Origin: Mucilaginibacter_A sp050955045
GTDB taxonomy: Bacteria > Bacteroidota > Bacteroidia > Sphingobacteriales > Sphingobacteriaceae
DNA: 64,000 bases
Assembly: GCA_050955045.1 (NCBI GenBank)
Contig: JBPBQV010000035.1
Span: 24,886-88,885, forward strand
Reading direction: 5' to 3'
Shown: piece by piece, positions 45,003-54,700 of the stretch
Layout of the letters: every line of letters starts with the position of its first letter
Position numbering within the stretch: the stretch's first letter is position 1
Made by a program: the position numbers and the translations under genes
The notes under the pieces: model-generated
What the model was told of the DNA's origin: nothing
The model's database searches: none
What the model saw: the letters and a program-made list of their open reading frames with translations, nothing else

Positions 45003-46055
45003 TTAATGCAAAGCCAGGTTTGCAACACCAGTTTCTTTTCTGATAACCGGCGCTACTTGGGTACCAAACAGTTCTATAGCGCGCAAAACTTTTTTGTGAG
45101 GCGTAAAACCAGTAACCAGCTGGGCCAAAAAGCGGGTATTACCAAAAAGTTCGTGTTGAAGCATGATTTTGTCGATCGCCTGCTGCACGTTTCCTACAAC
45201 TAACGGCCCGTCATTGCGCAAATACTCAAACTGCAGTTTGCTCATCGGCGACCAGCCACGATCTTTGCCAACGCGGTTCATCAAAGCTTCATAAGATGGA
45301 TAAAACTCGTCTGCTGCTTGTTTAGAATCTTCTGCTACATAAAACTGAGAACTGATAGCCAGCTGTAATTTGTTTGCATCATGACCAGCTTTTGCTGCCG
45401 ATTCGCGGTATAAGTTCACAAAAGGTACAAACTGGCCCGGCGCACTTCCTAAAATAGCAATAGCCAAAGGAAGACCGAGTTTACCTGCCCGCGCCGCAGA
45501 AGCTGGCGTACCGCCGGCTCCCAGCCAGATTGGAATTGCAGCTTGTAAAGGCCTTGGGTAAATGCCCTGATTATTTAACGCTGCACGATGTTTACCTTTC
45601 CAGGAAATAACTTCCTGCTGATTAATTTGCATCAACAGCTCCAACTTTTCAGTGAAAAGTGTGTCGTAATCATTTAAATCATAGCCAAACAAAGGAAAAG
45701 ACTCGATAAAAGAACCTCTGCCGGCAATTATTTCTGCCCGGCCGTTGGAAATCAGATCAACCGTTGCCAGATTTTGAAACACGCGGACTGGATCAGCAGA
45801 ACTTAAAACGATTACAGAACTGGATAATTTGATATTTTTAGTAACAGCCGCTGCCGCAGCCATCATCACTTCCGGTGCTGAAACCACAAAATCCGGACGG
45901 TGATGCTCTCCAAAAGCATAAACATCCAAACCAACTTCATCTGCCAGTTTTACTTCTTCCAATAATTCCTGCACACGCTGATGCGCATTTACAGCTTTTC
46001 CTGATACATGATCCGGCGCTACTTCTCCAAATGTGCTTATTCCTAATTCCATCAT
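45003..46055 (-). CDS. LLM class flavin-dependent oxidoreductase
   Basis: This 350-residue protein has the bacterial luciferase-like TIM-barrel fold. Landmarks are MELGISTFGEVAPD at the start, DVYAFGEHHRPDFVVSAP (about 45-62), GRAEIIAGRGSF (about 104-115), and a C-terminal VGNVQQAIDKI segment. Such enzymes use reduced FMN and oxygen to oxidise varied substrates. Family names in databases are broad, and the substrate is unknown. It is probably monocistronic, divergent from the small secreted protein gene across 239 bp. Confidence 0.9.
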   Translation of the reverse strand: MMELGISTFGEVAPDHVSGKAVNAHQRVQELLEEVKLADEVGLDVYAFGEHHRPDFVVSAPEVMMAAAAAVTKNIKLSSSVIVLSSADPVRVFQNLATVDLISNGRAEIIAGRGSFIESFPLFGYDLNDYDTLFTEKLELLMQINQQEVISWKGKHRAALNNQGIYPRPLQAAIPIWLGAGGTPASAARAGKLGLPLAIAILGSAPGQFVPFVNLYRESAAKAGHDANKLQLAISSQFYVAEDSKQAADEFYPSYEALMNRVGKDRGWSPMSKLQFEYLRNDGPLVVGNVQQAIDKIMLQHELFGNTRFLAQLVTGFTPHKKVLRAIELFGTQVAPVIRKETGVANLALH

Positions 46056-46207
46056 TAAACTAAATTATTAAACTTTGTTACTATCAGTATCAAAAATACA
46101 TGTTTAAACTTGCATTTTCACAGCTTAGCAAAAATCAAAATACGAAAAAAATATAAAAACGTTGTTGGAAGGTTAATGCTTAAATCTAAAATATCGTTTT
46201 TCAAAAG

Positions 46208-46243
46208 GTTTAACCTAAAAAACTATATATTTTCAGGTTAAAC
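46208..46243. repeat. 9-bp inverted repeat in the divergent LLM/secreted-protein spacer
   Basis: GTTTAACCT (46208-46216) and AGGTTAAAC (46235-46243) are exact reverse complements with an 18-base AT-rich centre. They lie 50-90 bp before the gene starting at 46295. It could be an operator, but I cannot assign a regulator, and a chance match is possible. Confidence 0.35.
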
Positions 46244-46294
46244 TACTGCAATTGTTAGCGCTCTATTCATCATCAATCTTTAAAAACTAAAATT

Positions 46295-46765
46295 ATGAAA
46301 ACGCTAAAAGTTACGATGCTGGTTGTTTTATCTGCCCTGAGTTTGAATTTTACAAATACAGCTTTTGCCCAGGAACGCGGCAACCGTCAAAACGGAAACG
46401 GAAATACAACCGGTAAATCTGGTTCCGGTTCAGGCAATCAGCAAAATCAGAACAGCCAAAATCAAAGTAATTCCAATTATCAAGGCCAAACTAATTCTGA
46501 CCGCGGAAATAATAATCAGGCTTATCAAACGCCTGATAACCGAAATAACTCCAGTCAAAACACACCGAACCGTGGCGGACAATTTGAGCAGAACCAGGGA
46601 AACCAAAACCGGGATTATGCCGGCAGAGATCGCCGCGACCGGGATTACAGGGACCGCGACCGAGATTTCCGCCCTAATCGTGGTTGGGATAGAAGAGACC
46701 GGGGCCGTTACGACCGTGATTTCCACAACAGAGATAATCGCGACAGGGCTTATCGCAGCTGGTAA
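46295..46765 (+). CDS. secreted low-complexity Asn/Gln- and Arg/Asp-rich protein
   Basis: The 156-residue product has a clear signal peptide (about 1-25, cleaved after AFA). The mature part is low complexity: first Asn/Gln/Gly/Ser-rich (about 26-105), then about 45 residues of Arg-Asp repeats with aromatic residues (DRRDRDYRDRDRDFR type). I do not recognise a domain. Such sequences are disordered and could bind polyanions or cell-surface polymers. Two other long frames overlap the same region but lack signals. A perfect intrinsic terminator follows at 46772, supporting an expressed single gene. Confidence 0.75.
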   Translation: MKTLKVTMLVVLSALSLNFTNTAFAQERGNRQNGNGNTTGKSGSGSGNQQNQNSQNQSNSNYQGQTNSDRGNNNQAYQTPDNRNNSSQNTPNRGGQFEQNQGNQNRDYAGRDRRDRDYRDRDRDFRPNRGWDRRDRGRYDRDFHNRDNRDRAYRSW

Positions 46766-46771
46766 ATTTGA

Positions 46772-46803
46772 AAAAAACCTCAGTATAGCTACTGAGGTTT
46801 TTT
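46772..46803 (+). terminator. intrinsic terminator of the low-complexity protein gene
   Basis: The stem pairs 46772-46785 (ending CCTCAGTA) with 46790-46803 (beginning TACTGAGG) exactly, 14 bp with a TAGC tetraloop and a terminal T-run. It begins 6 bp after the stop codon. Confidence 0.93.
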
Positions 46804-46862
46804 TGTGGAGGTAATTTTAATGGTTGATCAGATCAATCACTATTCTTCTATATTTGCTGCTT

Positions 46863-47078
46863 ATGGAAGCCATTCAAATTGCCGGGGTTTTTAAAGATGC
46901 TATTTGCCGGGCCACACCTTTGGGTGAAGGTTTGTATAGCATTACGATAGATACTGTTTTTATCGGCAAAATTTTAGAAGAAAACGGCGGCTGGAACCTG
47001 GAAGAAGTAGCCGGAGAAGAATTAACTGCTGAAAACGTGCAACTAATTGGTGCTTATTTAAATAAAAAGCGCAGGTAA
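46863..47078 (+). CDS. small conserved-looking hypothetical protein (71 aa)
   Basis: The frame is open from a non-ATG start at 46824, but the first ATG (46863) removes an unlikely hydrophobic lead and gives 71 residues beginning MEAIQIAGVFKD. The product is acidic in the middle (EENGGWNLEEVAGEEL) with a basic tail (NKKRR) and no signal or transmembrane segment. I do not recognise a family. One exact 12-mer (46951-46962) lies in frame, encoding TVFI. The coding call rests on amino-acid composition and the absence of other genes. Confidence 0.55.
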   Translation: MEAIQIAGVFKDAICRATPLGEGLYSITIDTVFIGKILEENGGWNLEEVAGEELTAENVQLIGAYLNKKRR

Positions 47079-47278
47079 AACCGGTTGATAGTTCATCACT
47101 TATAGAAAAATTACTGCCGATATTGATCGGGTAAAAAAGCATTTATATATGTTCGAAAATTTGGTAGTTTCTAAATTTAAAACTCAGGTAATCACAACGT
47201 TTTTCTCTGAATAAAAACAACTTCTTTTCTTTGCTTTTGTCGGGAAGATGATTAGCTTGTAAGCTTAAACACTTATTG

Positions 47279-48688
47279 ATGAATGCACCTTCCAAACTTA
47301 ACCGCTCTTTAGGTTTACAATACGTTATTGTGGTTGTAATTGCCAACATCCTCGGTTCCGGCGTTTATAAAAAAGTAGCGCCAATGTCTGCCGAACTGCA
47401 TTCATCCGGCTGGGTTTTGATCGCCTGGCTGCTAGGCGGAATTATCACGTTGTTTGGTGCGTTAAGCAATGCAGAAGTTGCAGGTTTACTGGCAGATACG
47501 GGTGGCGAATATGCTTATTTCAAAAAAATTTATAACCGTTTTTTTGCTTTTATTTTTGGCTGGTCGTTGTTTACCGTAATCCAAACGGCTGCTATTTCTT
47601 CGCTGGCTTACGTATTTGCGCAATCGCTAAACAGTTTGCTTCGTTTACCGGCACTTTTTCCAGAACTGAATACGTTTACTATCGGTGGTATTTTCTTTCC
47701 TTTTGCTGATTTTTCCGTCAAACTCACCGCTATTCTACTCATTATTTTACTTACCTGGATCAATACACGAGGCGTTAAAACAGGTGCCGGCATGAGTAAC
47801 ATTATTTTAGTGCTTGTTTTTATCGGGATTTTTACAATCATTTTTTTTGGTTTGAGCAGTCCTCACGCAGCTGTTTCCCAAGCAATTAACCTCCAAACCA
47901 TAAACAATACGCCCGTTACCATTAGTGCTGTTTTTACCGCTATGTTATCTGCGTTTTGGGGTTATCAGGGTTGGGCTGCCATCGGTTTTATTGGTGGAGA
48001 AGTAAAAGATGCCAAGCGGAACATACCCAAAGGAATTGCTGTTGGTGTGTTCATCGTGATTGCTTTGTATCTGCTGGTTAACACAACTTATCTATCACTT
48101 TTACCAATTGCTACGTTAGAAAAAATTAACCAGGCAGGCAATCAGATCGCAGCTATCGAGGCCGTAAAAAGTTTTTGGGGAAATAGCGGCGGCATATTTA
48201 TTTCGGTTTTAGTGCTGATTACTACTTTAGGTTGTACTCACGCTACCATTTTGGCAAGCGCGCGCCCGTACTTCGCCATGGCGCAGGAAGGTTTGTTTTT
48301 TCCAAAAGTAGCCAAACTTAATAAAGCGCAGGCTCCTGTAAATTCCTTGCTGTATCAAGGTGTTTGGGCTTGTTTGCTGGTGCTTTCCGGAACGTTTGAT
48401 CAGTTGACCGATATGATTGTTTTTGCCGTGTTTATTTATTACGGCGCAACAGCATTAGGCGTTTTTATCTTGCGAAAAAAAATGCCTGATGTCGAACGGC
48501 CATACAAAGTTTGGGGTTATCCGGTGGTTCCGGCAATTGTAGTTTTGTTTTGTGCGGGATTATTTATCAACACTTTTTTTTCCCGCCCGCGCGAGGCAGC
48601 ATTAGGCATGGTTTTAATGCTCACCGGCGTGCCGATGTATTGGTGGTTTAAGCGGAAGAACAAACAAGTGGAAAATTTAAATGATTAG
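47279..48688 (+). CDS. APC family amino acid permease
   Basis: This 469-residue membrane protein has about 12 hydrophobic helices. Helix 1 carries the unwound substrate loop in VVVIANILGSGVYKK (about 17-31), helix 2 GWVLIAWLLGGIITLFGALSNAE, and helix 6 contains FWGYQGWAAIGFIGGEVKDAKRNIPKGI, all typical of the APC/LAT-like branch. It exchanges or imports amino acids across the inner membrane; specificity is unknown. I use the ATG at 47279 rather than the in-frame TTG immediately before it. It is followed by a hairpin in the convergent gap with the DUF1080 gene. Confidence 0.9.
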   Translation: MNAPSKLNRSLGLQYVIVVVIANILGSGVYKKVAPMSAELHSSGWVLIAWLLGGIITLFGALSNAEVAGLLADTGGEYAYFKKIYNRFFAFIFGWSLFTVIQTAAISSLAYVFAQSLNSLLRLPALFPELNTFTIGGIFFPFADFSVKLTAILLIILLTWINTRGVKTGAGMSNIILVLVFIGIFTIIFFGLSSPHAAVSQAINLQTINNTPVTISAVFTAMLSAFWGYQGWAAIGFIGGEVKDAKRNIPKGIAVGVFIVIALYLLVNTTYLSLLPIATLEKINQAGNQIAAIEAVKSFWGNSGGIFISVLVLITTLGCTHATILASARPYFAMAQEGLFFPKVAKLNKAQAPVNSLLYQGVWACLLVLSGTFDQLTDMIVFAVFIYYGATALGVFILRKKMPDVERPYKVWGYPVVPAIVVLFCAGLFINTFFSRPREAALGMVLMLTGVPMYWWFKRKNKQVENLND

Positions 48689-48731
48689 TCATCTCAGCTA
48701 TTAAATCACCTCATAGGTAGTTCTGTTTCTT

Positions 48732-48772
48732 ATACTTCTTTTACCTCATAAAAAAGCTTTTATTGAGGTAAA
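48732..48772. terminator. convergent terminator with an adjoining 12-mer
   Basis: TTTACCTCATAAAA (48740-48753) pairs with the segment ending TTGAGGTAAA (48772), with one bulge. The exact 12-mer ATACTTCTTTTA (48732-48743) overlaps its left edge. It lies between the convergent APC permease and DUF1080 genes. Confidence 0.65.
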
Positions 48773-48814
48773 CATAAGTAGGATAGGCTTAGCTACTAAA
48801 ATAAACTGTAAATT

Positions 48815-49510
48815 TTATAACCGTTTTACTTTAATGTTTTTGAGCCACACCTTTTGCCCATGATGTTGAAACATCAGGTGGCCTGTGGTATTTTTAGCGA
48901 ATTTTGGGTTATCCTTATATTTACTGTTCTGAATCAATTTATTTAGTTTTTCCGAGCCAATTTCGTATTCCACTACTTTTACCCCGTTCAGCCAATGCTC
49001 TACATGACCATGATTTACTAATAATCTTGCAGTATTATATTCGCCAACAGGTTTTAAATTTTTATTTTCAGGAACAATCAGATCATATAAAGAACCGGCT
49101 GATCGTATTGGCTCTTTATCATTGAAATTGATATCATCCAATAACTGCATTTCAAAATTATCCAGCCAATTCGGACTGTTTCCATTTCCTGATTCATGAC
49201 TTGCCGTTTCCTGTACGTTATAAAAAACGCCGCTATTGCCTGCCTTTGATACTTTCCAATCAAAAGTCAAATCAAAATTGGTATAAGTGTCTTTTGTAAC
49301 CAGATCAACATTTGGAACATCTGGTTGGGCTACTAAAGCTCCGTCTTCTACTTTCCATGCCTGAGTAGGAAAAGTGTCCATCTTGTAGCCTCGCAAATTT
49401 GCAACTGATTTTCCGTTAAATAAATAATTCCATTTGCTAGCATTCTGAGCATCAACTGTTTTGCTAAAACAGGTTAGCAATACAAATAAAAAATAAATTA
49501 CTTTTTTCAT
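48815..49510 (-). CDS. secreted DUF1080 (3-keto-disaccharide hydrolase family) protein
   Basis: A single DUF1080 domain of about 205 residues follows a signal peptide (about 1-21 from ATG 49510). Motifs match the family: YLFNGKSV, GNSGVFYNVQE, NFEMQLLDD, AGSLYDLIVP, HVEHWLNGVKVVEYE, GHLMFQHHG. I chose the ATG at 49510 over a GTG six codons earlier because it directly precedes the positively charged signal start. Unlike the copy at the left edge, it stands alone without a dehydrogenase neighbour. It probably acts in the periplasm or outside on C3-oxidised glycosides; activity is inferred from family. Confidence 0.88.
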   Translation of the reverse strand: MKKVIYFLFVLLTCFSKTVDAQNASKWNYLFNGKSVANLRGYKMDTFPTQAWKVEDGALVAQPDVPNVDLVTKDTYTNFDLTFDWKVSKAGNSGVFYNVQETASHESGNGNSPNWLDNFEMQLLDDINFNDKEPIRSAGSLYDLIVPENKNLKPVGEYNTARLLVNHGHVEHWLNGVKVVEYEIGSEKLNKLIQNSKYKDNPKFAKNTTGHLMFQHHGQKVWLKNIKVKRL

Positions 49511-49661
49511 GAAGTTTAGTAAGATCACTAATATGATATAAAATTAGGATTTATTAATCATTTTAAAATAATTTGTAAATTCATCAAGACTAAGCCTTCT
49601 TTCCAATTATTTGTAATTGATAAACGGAAGTTTTAACTAAACAGCACATATTTTATGTTGA

Positions 49662-49673
49662 TAAAAACAGCAT
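49662..49673 (+). repeat. dispersed 12-mer (ACAGC type) before the alpha/beta hydrolase
   Basis: An exact TAAAAACAGCAT lies 22 bp upstream of the hydrolase ATG, preceded by TGTTGA. The divergent 184-bp spacer otherwise shows only AT-rich sequence. Confidence 0.8.
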
Positions 49674-49694
49674 CAGCATATTTGGGTAATAGCT

Positions 49695-50555
49695 ATGTTT
49701 AATTTTGATATGGAAATCAGTAGTAAATTTTACGAGGTAAATGGCATTCGTTTGCACGCTGCTGTTGCAGGCCCGCCGGAAGGAAAAATAATTTTGTTTT
49801 TGCATGGTTTCCCCGAGTTTTCTTTGGGATGGAAAAAACAAATCGAATACTTTTCAGCAAAAGGTTTTCGGGTTATTGCGCCAGATCAGCGCGGCTATAA
49901 CCTCAGCAGTAAACCAAAAGGCGTTAAAGCTTATCTGAATGAAACTTTAGTGGCAGATATTGTTGAACTGATTAAACAAATCTCAACCCCAAAAATAATT
50001 CTGGTTGGCCATGATTGGGGCGGAGGAATTGCTTGGGAAGTTGCCGGTCAGCATCCCGAACTGGTTGAAAAACTGATTATCCTGAACATGCCGCATTTAA
50101 AAGTAATGAATGATACTTTAAAAAGTAACCCGAAGCAATTACTGCGGAGCTGGTATTTTGGGTTTTTCCAAATTCCGCGTTTACCAGAATGGCTGCTCAG
50201 TATGTTCAACTTCAAACTACTGGGAAAAAGTATGGTAAAAACAGCTCATAAAAACACTTTTTCCAGGCATGATCTCAGTCAATATAAAACAGCCTGGCAA
50301 AACCCCGCTACCGTAGCAACCATGATTAACTGGTACCGCGCGTATAAATACAGCAAACCTGCTTTAAAACGCATCAGTGTTCCAACGTTAATTTTATGGG
50401 GCGAAAAGGATAAATTCCTGTTGCCGGCAATGGCCGAAAAAAGTAATTTGCTTTGTGCCAAAGGAAAATTAATTATGCTAGAAGATGCCACGCATTGGTT
50501 GCATCATGAAAAAGCTACAAAAGTAAATCAGCTGATTTTTAACTTTATTAGTTAG
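49695..50555 (+). CDS. alpha/beta hydrolase, epoxide-hydrolase-like
   Basis: This 286-residue cytoplasmic enzyme has the oxyanion motif HGFPEFS (about 37-43), the nucleophile elbow GHDWGG (Asp, about 96-101), a lid region rich in aromatics, an acidic residue in LWGEKDKF, and the catalytic His in ATHWLHHE. An Asp nucleophile and HGFPE pattern point to the epoxide hydrolase/haloalkane dehalogenase group rather than a serine esterase. The substrate is unknown. The start ATG at 49695 and a second at 49710 are both plausible. Confidence 0.88.
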   Translation: MFNFDMEISSKFYEVNGIRLHAAVAGPPEGKIILFLHGFPEFSLGWKKQIEYFSAKGFRVIAPDQRGYNLSSKPKGVKAYLNETLVADIVELIKQISTPKIILVGHDWGGGIAWEVAGQHPELVEKLIILNMPHLKVMNDTLKSNPKQLLRSWYFGFFQIPRLPEWLLSMFNFKLLGKSMVKTAHKNTFSRHDLSQYKTAWQNPATVATMINWYRAYKYSKPALKRISVPTLILWGEKDKFLLPAMAEKSNLLCAKGKLIMLEDATHWLHHEKATKVNQLIFNFIS

Positions 50556-50575
50556 CTTTCATATTGATTTTTATG

Positions 50576-50618
50576 CCCTAAAAGAAGCATCCTCCATACT
50601 TTTTTTAGAGTCTGTTTT
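50576..50618. repeat. 12-mer with degenerate inverted partner
   Basis: An exact TAAAAGAAGCAT (50579-50590) faces a one-mismatch reverse copy (ATACTTTTTTTA, about 50596-50607) a few bases on, forming a probable terminator after the alpha/beta hydrolase. Confidence 0.65.
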
Positions 50619-50728
50619 GTGCAAACGAAATGTTTTTTAAAAATCTTTAAATTTAGAAGTAGTATTATTGCTTTCTGTCCGTAAAAGGAACTTTAAAATC
50701 TAACAATAACATTTTCAATCAGAAAAAA

Positions 50729-51679
50729 ATGAAGATAAGAAAAGCGGTAATTACAGCCGCCGCGCGCGGTGAGCGCTTGTATCCGGTTGCAGATACGATA
50801 CAAAAAGCAATGTTGCCAGTTATTGATACCGACGGTTTGTACAAGCCAGCTATTCAGATTATTGCTGAAGAAGCTTTTGCCAGTGGCATTGAAGATATTT
50901 GCATTGTTTGCGCGCCCGGTGATCCTGATTTGTATGTGAACGCGTTTACTTCCTTACGCGATAACCTGCTTAAATCGTTTAAAAGCGTAGACTGGGCAAA
51001 GCAGCAGGCAGAAAAAATAACGCATTTACTCAACCATATTCATTTTACCGAGCAAAAGGAAGCATTAGGCTATGGCCATGCAGTTTATTGTGCCAAAGAT
51101 TTTGTTGGAAACGAGCCTTTTTTATTACTGCTGGGCGATTACCTGTACGTTTCGGCTTTGAAAGCCAAACGTTGCGCCACGCAATTAATTGAGTTGGCCG
51201 TGCAGGAAGATTGCGCGGTTTCGGCTGTAACTGCTATCATCGAACATCAAATTGGCCGTTACGGAACGCTGACCGGCAAGCATGTTCACGATCAGCCCGG
51301 CGTTTATCAGATTGAAAAAATCATCGAAAAACCATCATTAAGCGTGGCCGAACTGGAACTGCATACACAAGGCCAACGTGCCGGTTATTATTTGTGTTTG
51401 TTTGGAATGCACGTTTTTACGCCGCTAATTTTTGATCTCCTTCAAAATTACATGGATAAAAACAGTACCAATTTAATGCTGACTCCGGTTTTGCAGGAAC
51501 TTGCCGAAACTGAAAAATACCTGGCGCTGGAAGTAAAAGGTAGCCGCTACGACCTCAGTAAAAAACATGGTTTGCTGCGCGCACAAATTGCTTTGGGTTT
51601 GGCCGGAGAAGCACACGACGAAACGCTGACCACGCTGGTAGAATCGCTGACGGAAGCGCAGGGACGGCAATTAATTTAA
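50729..51679 (+). CDS. GalU-like nucleotidyltransferase
   Basis: This 316-residue NTP-transferase begins AVITAAARGERLYPVADTIQKAMLPV, an altered form of the usual GxGxRLxPxTxxxPKxMLP signature. LLLGDYLY (about 133-140) supplies the metal-binding Asp, and YQIEKIIEKPS the sugar-binding loop. GalU-type enzymes make UDP-glucose from glucose 1-phosphate and UTP. The Gln in QKAMLP in place of Pro is unusual, and the sugar is uncertain. It is 26 bp upstream of a kinase-pyrophosphorylase fusion, so the two probably act together. One near-copy of the 12-mer lies at about 51457. Confidence 0.82.
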   Translation: MKIRKAVITAAARGERLYPVADTIQKAMLPVIDTDGLYKPAIQIIAEEAFASGIEDICIVCAPGDPDLYVNAFTSLRDNLLKSFKSVDWAKQQAEKITHLLNHIHFTEQKEALGYGHAVYCAKDFVGNEPFLLLLGDYLYVSALKAKRCATQLIELAVQEDCAVSAVTAIIEHQIGRYGTLTGKHVHDQPGVYQIEKIIEKPSLSVAELELHTQGQRAGYYLCLFGMHVFTPLIFDLLQNYMDKNSTNLMLTPVLQELAETEKYLALEVKGSRYDLSKKHGLLRAQIALGLAGEAHDETLTTLVESLTEAQGRQLI

Positions 51680-51705
51680 GCTATAAAAACGTAATAAAAA
51701 TAAAG

Positions 51706-54700
51706 ATGAATGTTTTTATAGAAACGATCACCTCAACAGATATCAGCAAAAGAAACCATTCTTTTTTTGAAATCAGCCGAAAATTTTCAGCAAAAGAACT
51801 TTTGCAATCGCTGCGCGAATTGGATGAATTCCGGAAAACCACACCGAGTTTGTACGATAAAGTTCGCGCAATACAATTTTTATACGCTGGTTTTCGGTTT
51901 ATTCTGGCCGAAAGCAAGGAAATCCCGCAGACCGGAAAAATTCCTTACGCTGGTTTTGAAGATTTACTGGCACGAAGATTTGAACAATCAATTGTGGTTT
52001 TTTTGGCTGAACTGGACAAAAACGGTCCGAATGCCACCTTGTTAAGTGCGCTTGCTGAAAGTTATCACCAGTTATCTTTTCAAACGCTGGCTAATCAAGT
52101 GCGCAAAAGCGTGCGTTCAAGCAAAGGCAACCAGTGGATGTTCCGTGTGGGGCATCAGGAAGAGCATCCGATTCGTATTCATTCGGCGTTGCTGCAACGA
52201 TCAAATAATTCGCTGTTTTATCCTGTATTGCACGAAAATACTTCGGTGCGGATGGATTTAACGCATAGCGGCTGGTCGGATATTTTCTTTTTAGGAATGG
52301 ATTATCCCGAAGGTGCGCGCGTAGTCAATCTATCAATTGATTTGGGCGTTTTTGGCCGCGATAAAGATATCAATCCGCCGCTGCATACTTATTTTCGGGT
52401 AATTCCGGAACCGGTTTTGCGGCTCACCAGCATTGATTTGAACGTAACGAAAGACGTAACCGAACTATCTGATTTATTCAATTTTGGCAACGATTATTTA
52501 AGTTTGATTAAAGCTGGCGTAATTGCTTCTGGTTTGATTCCGCCTTCTTTTGAAGGAACAAATCAATCTTTACCCGAAATTTTATCCAGAATAGTAGCGC
52601 CTGGAATGGGCGTGGAGCTGGTTACCAGAGTAAACGATATTCCGAAAGGCTCACGGTTTGCTGTTTCTACAAACTTATTGGGTTCAATTATCAGTTTGCT
52701 GATGCGTGCAACCAATCAAACCAAAAAACTGGAAGGCGGATTGGAAGAAACCGAACGCCGTTTGGTTGCTTCCCGCGCTATTTTGGGCGAATGGATTGGC
52801 GGTTCTGGCGGTGGCTGGCAGGATTCTGGTGGCGTGTGGCCAGGAATCAAATCTATCCAGGGAACTTTTGCATATGAAGGCGATCCGGAGTTTGGCATTA
52901 GCAGAGGAACTTTATTGCCGCGCCACAAAGTTTTGCAAGGCGAAGAAGCGCATCCGGAAGCAGCAGAACGCATCATGAAATCACTGGTGCTGATGCATGG
53001 CGGCATGGCTTCCAATGTTGGGCCAATTCTGGAAATGGTGAGCGAGAAATATTTGCTCCGCGGAGAAAAAGAATGGAACGCGCGCCAGCAAACCAACCAG
53101 ATTTACGACAATATTTTGCAAGCCATTAAAACCGGCGATATTAAAAGTTTGGCTGCCAGCACCGCTGCTAACTGGGAAGGGCCGATTAAAACCATCATCC
53201 CGTGGGCAAGTACTTTTTTTACCGAGCAAATTATCGCGAAAGCAAAAAAACAGTTCGGTGAAGATTACTACGGATTTTTAATGCTGGGCGGAATGAGCGG
53301 CGGCGGCATGGGCATGTTTGTAAATCCCGAGAAATACGAGGATTACAAGTTAAAAGTGCTGGAAATTTTGCATGAAACCAAAAAGGAATTATCCAGTTCG
53401 CTGCCTTTTGCCATGGAGCCGGTGGTTTACAACTGGAGCATAAACAACCGCGGCAGCTGGAGCAATTTGCTGCAAGGCAACGAGGCTTTAATGCCGGAGC
53501 AGTATTATGGCATTCATGTTTCGGGTTTGGTAAAGCAAGACCCAGCTTCGGTTTCGTATGTCCGCCGTGCAGAAATTGATTTTTTCACCACTTATTGTGA
53601 GAAAAATAATTTGGCATATCCGTTACTGCGAACCATTATCAGCAATTTGTTTAAAGTTTCTGATCCATCTTCACAAGGAAACCGAAATGTGGAAAACGAA
53701 AAAGCAGATTTCATTAAAAAAGAAAATGGTTTTGATTTTATCCAGCATGAGGAAATCCGGGAAGAGATGCAGAAAGGTTTGATCGGTTTGTCGCGTAACC
53801 GTTTACCGGCAGAAACTTTGATTGAAGATGTGCAGCCAAATGATGTAATCAATCTTGAAAATATAGCGGTAAAAGAAGCAGGCGAGGAGGCGATTCGTGC
53901 CGGAAAAGTTGCGGTAATGAGTCTGGCCGCCGGAATTGGTAGCCGCTGGACAAAAGGCGCAGGTGTAATTAAGGCCATCAATCCATTTGTAGAACTGGAT
54001 GGTTCTCATCGTAGTTTTCTGGAAATTCATCTGGCCAAAACACGCAAAGTAGCCGAAAAGTATCAAACTTCGATCCCGCATATTGTGGCCACGAGTTATC
54101 TCACACATAAACCCATTGAGCAGCAGCTCGATCTCACCCAAAATTTTGGCAATAAAGGAAGCGTTTATTTATCGCCGGGCCGTTCCATCGGACAACGTTT
54201 TGTACCGATGGCGCGTGATTTGATTTTTTTGTGGGAGGAAACGCCACAGGAAACGCTGGACGAAAACAAGCAGAAAGTGCGTGATGCGGTACGGCAAACC
54301 ATGATTGGCTGGGCAAAATCCAAGGGCGAAGGTGCTGATTATACAGATAATATTGCGGCACAACGGTTTTCGCCGTTGGGGCATTGGTATGAAGTTTCTA
54401 ACTTGCTACGAAACGGAACGCTTGCAAAAATGCTAATCGATCAACCGCAACTGGAAACTTTAATGCTGCATAATGTAGATACGCTGGGCGCAAATGTTGC
54501 CCCGGATGCTTTGGCAGCACATTTGGCTTCGGGAAATGCACTTACTTTTGAGCTGATTCCACGCCGGATTGAGGACAGAGGCGGCGGCTTGGCGCGCGTA
54601 AACGGCAGCTTGCGTTTGCTGGAAGGTTTAGCACAGCCGCGGGAAGAAGATGAACTGAATTTGAGTTATTACAATTCGAACACTACCTGGATTCAGATAG

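Noticed and set aside
46365..46814. Overlapping 149-codon frame in the low-complexity secreted gene, plus a minus-strand frame
   Set aside because: Only the frame starting at 46295 has a signal peptide; the others arise from repetitive sequence, and the second plus-strand frame runs through the terminator.
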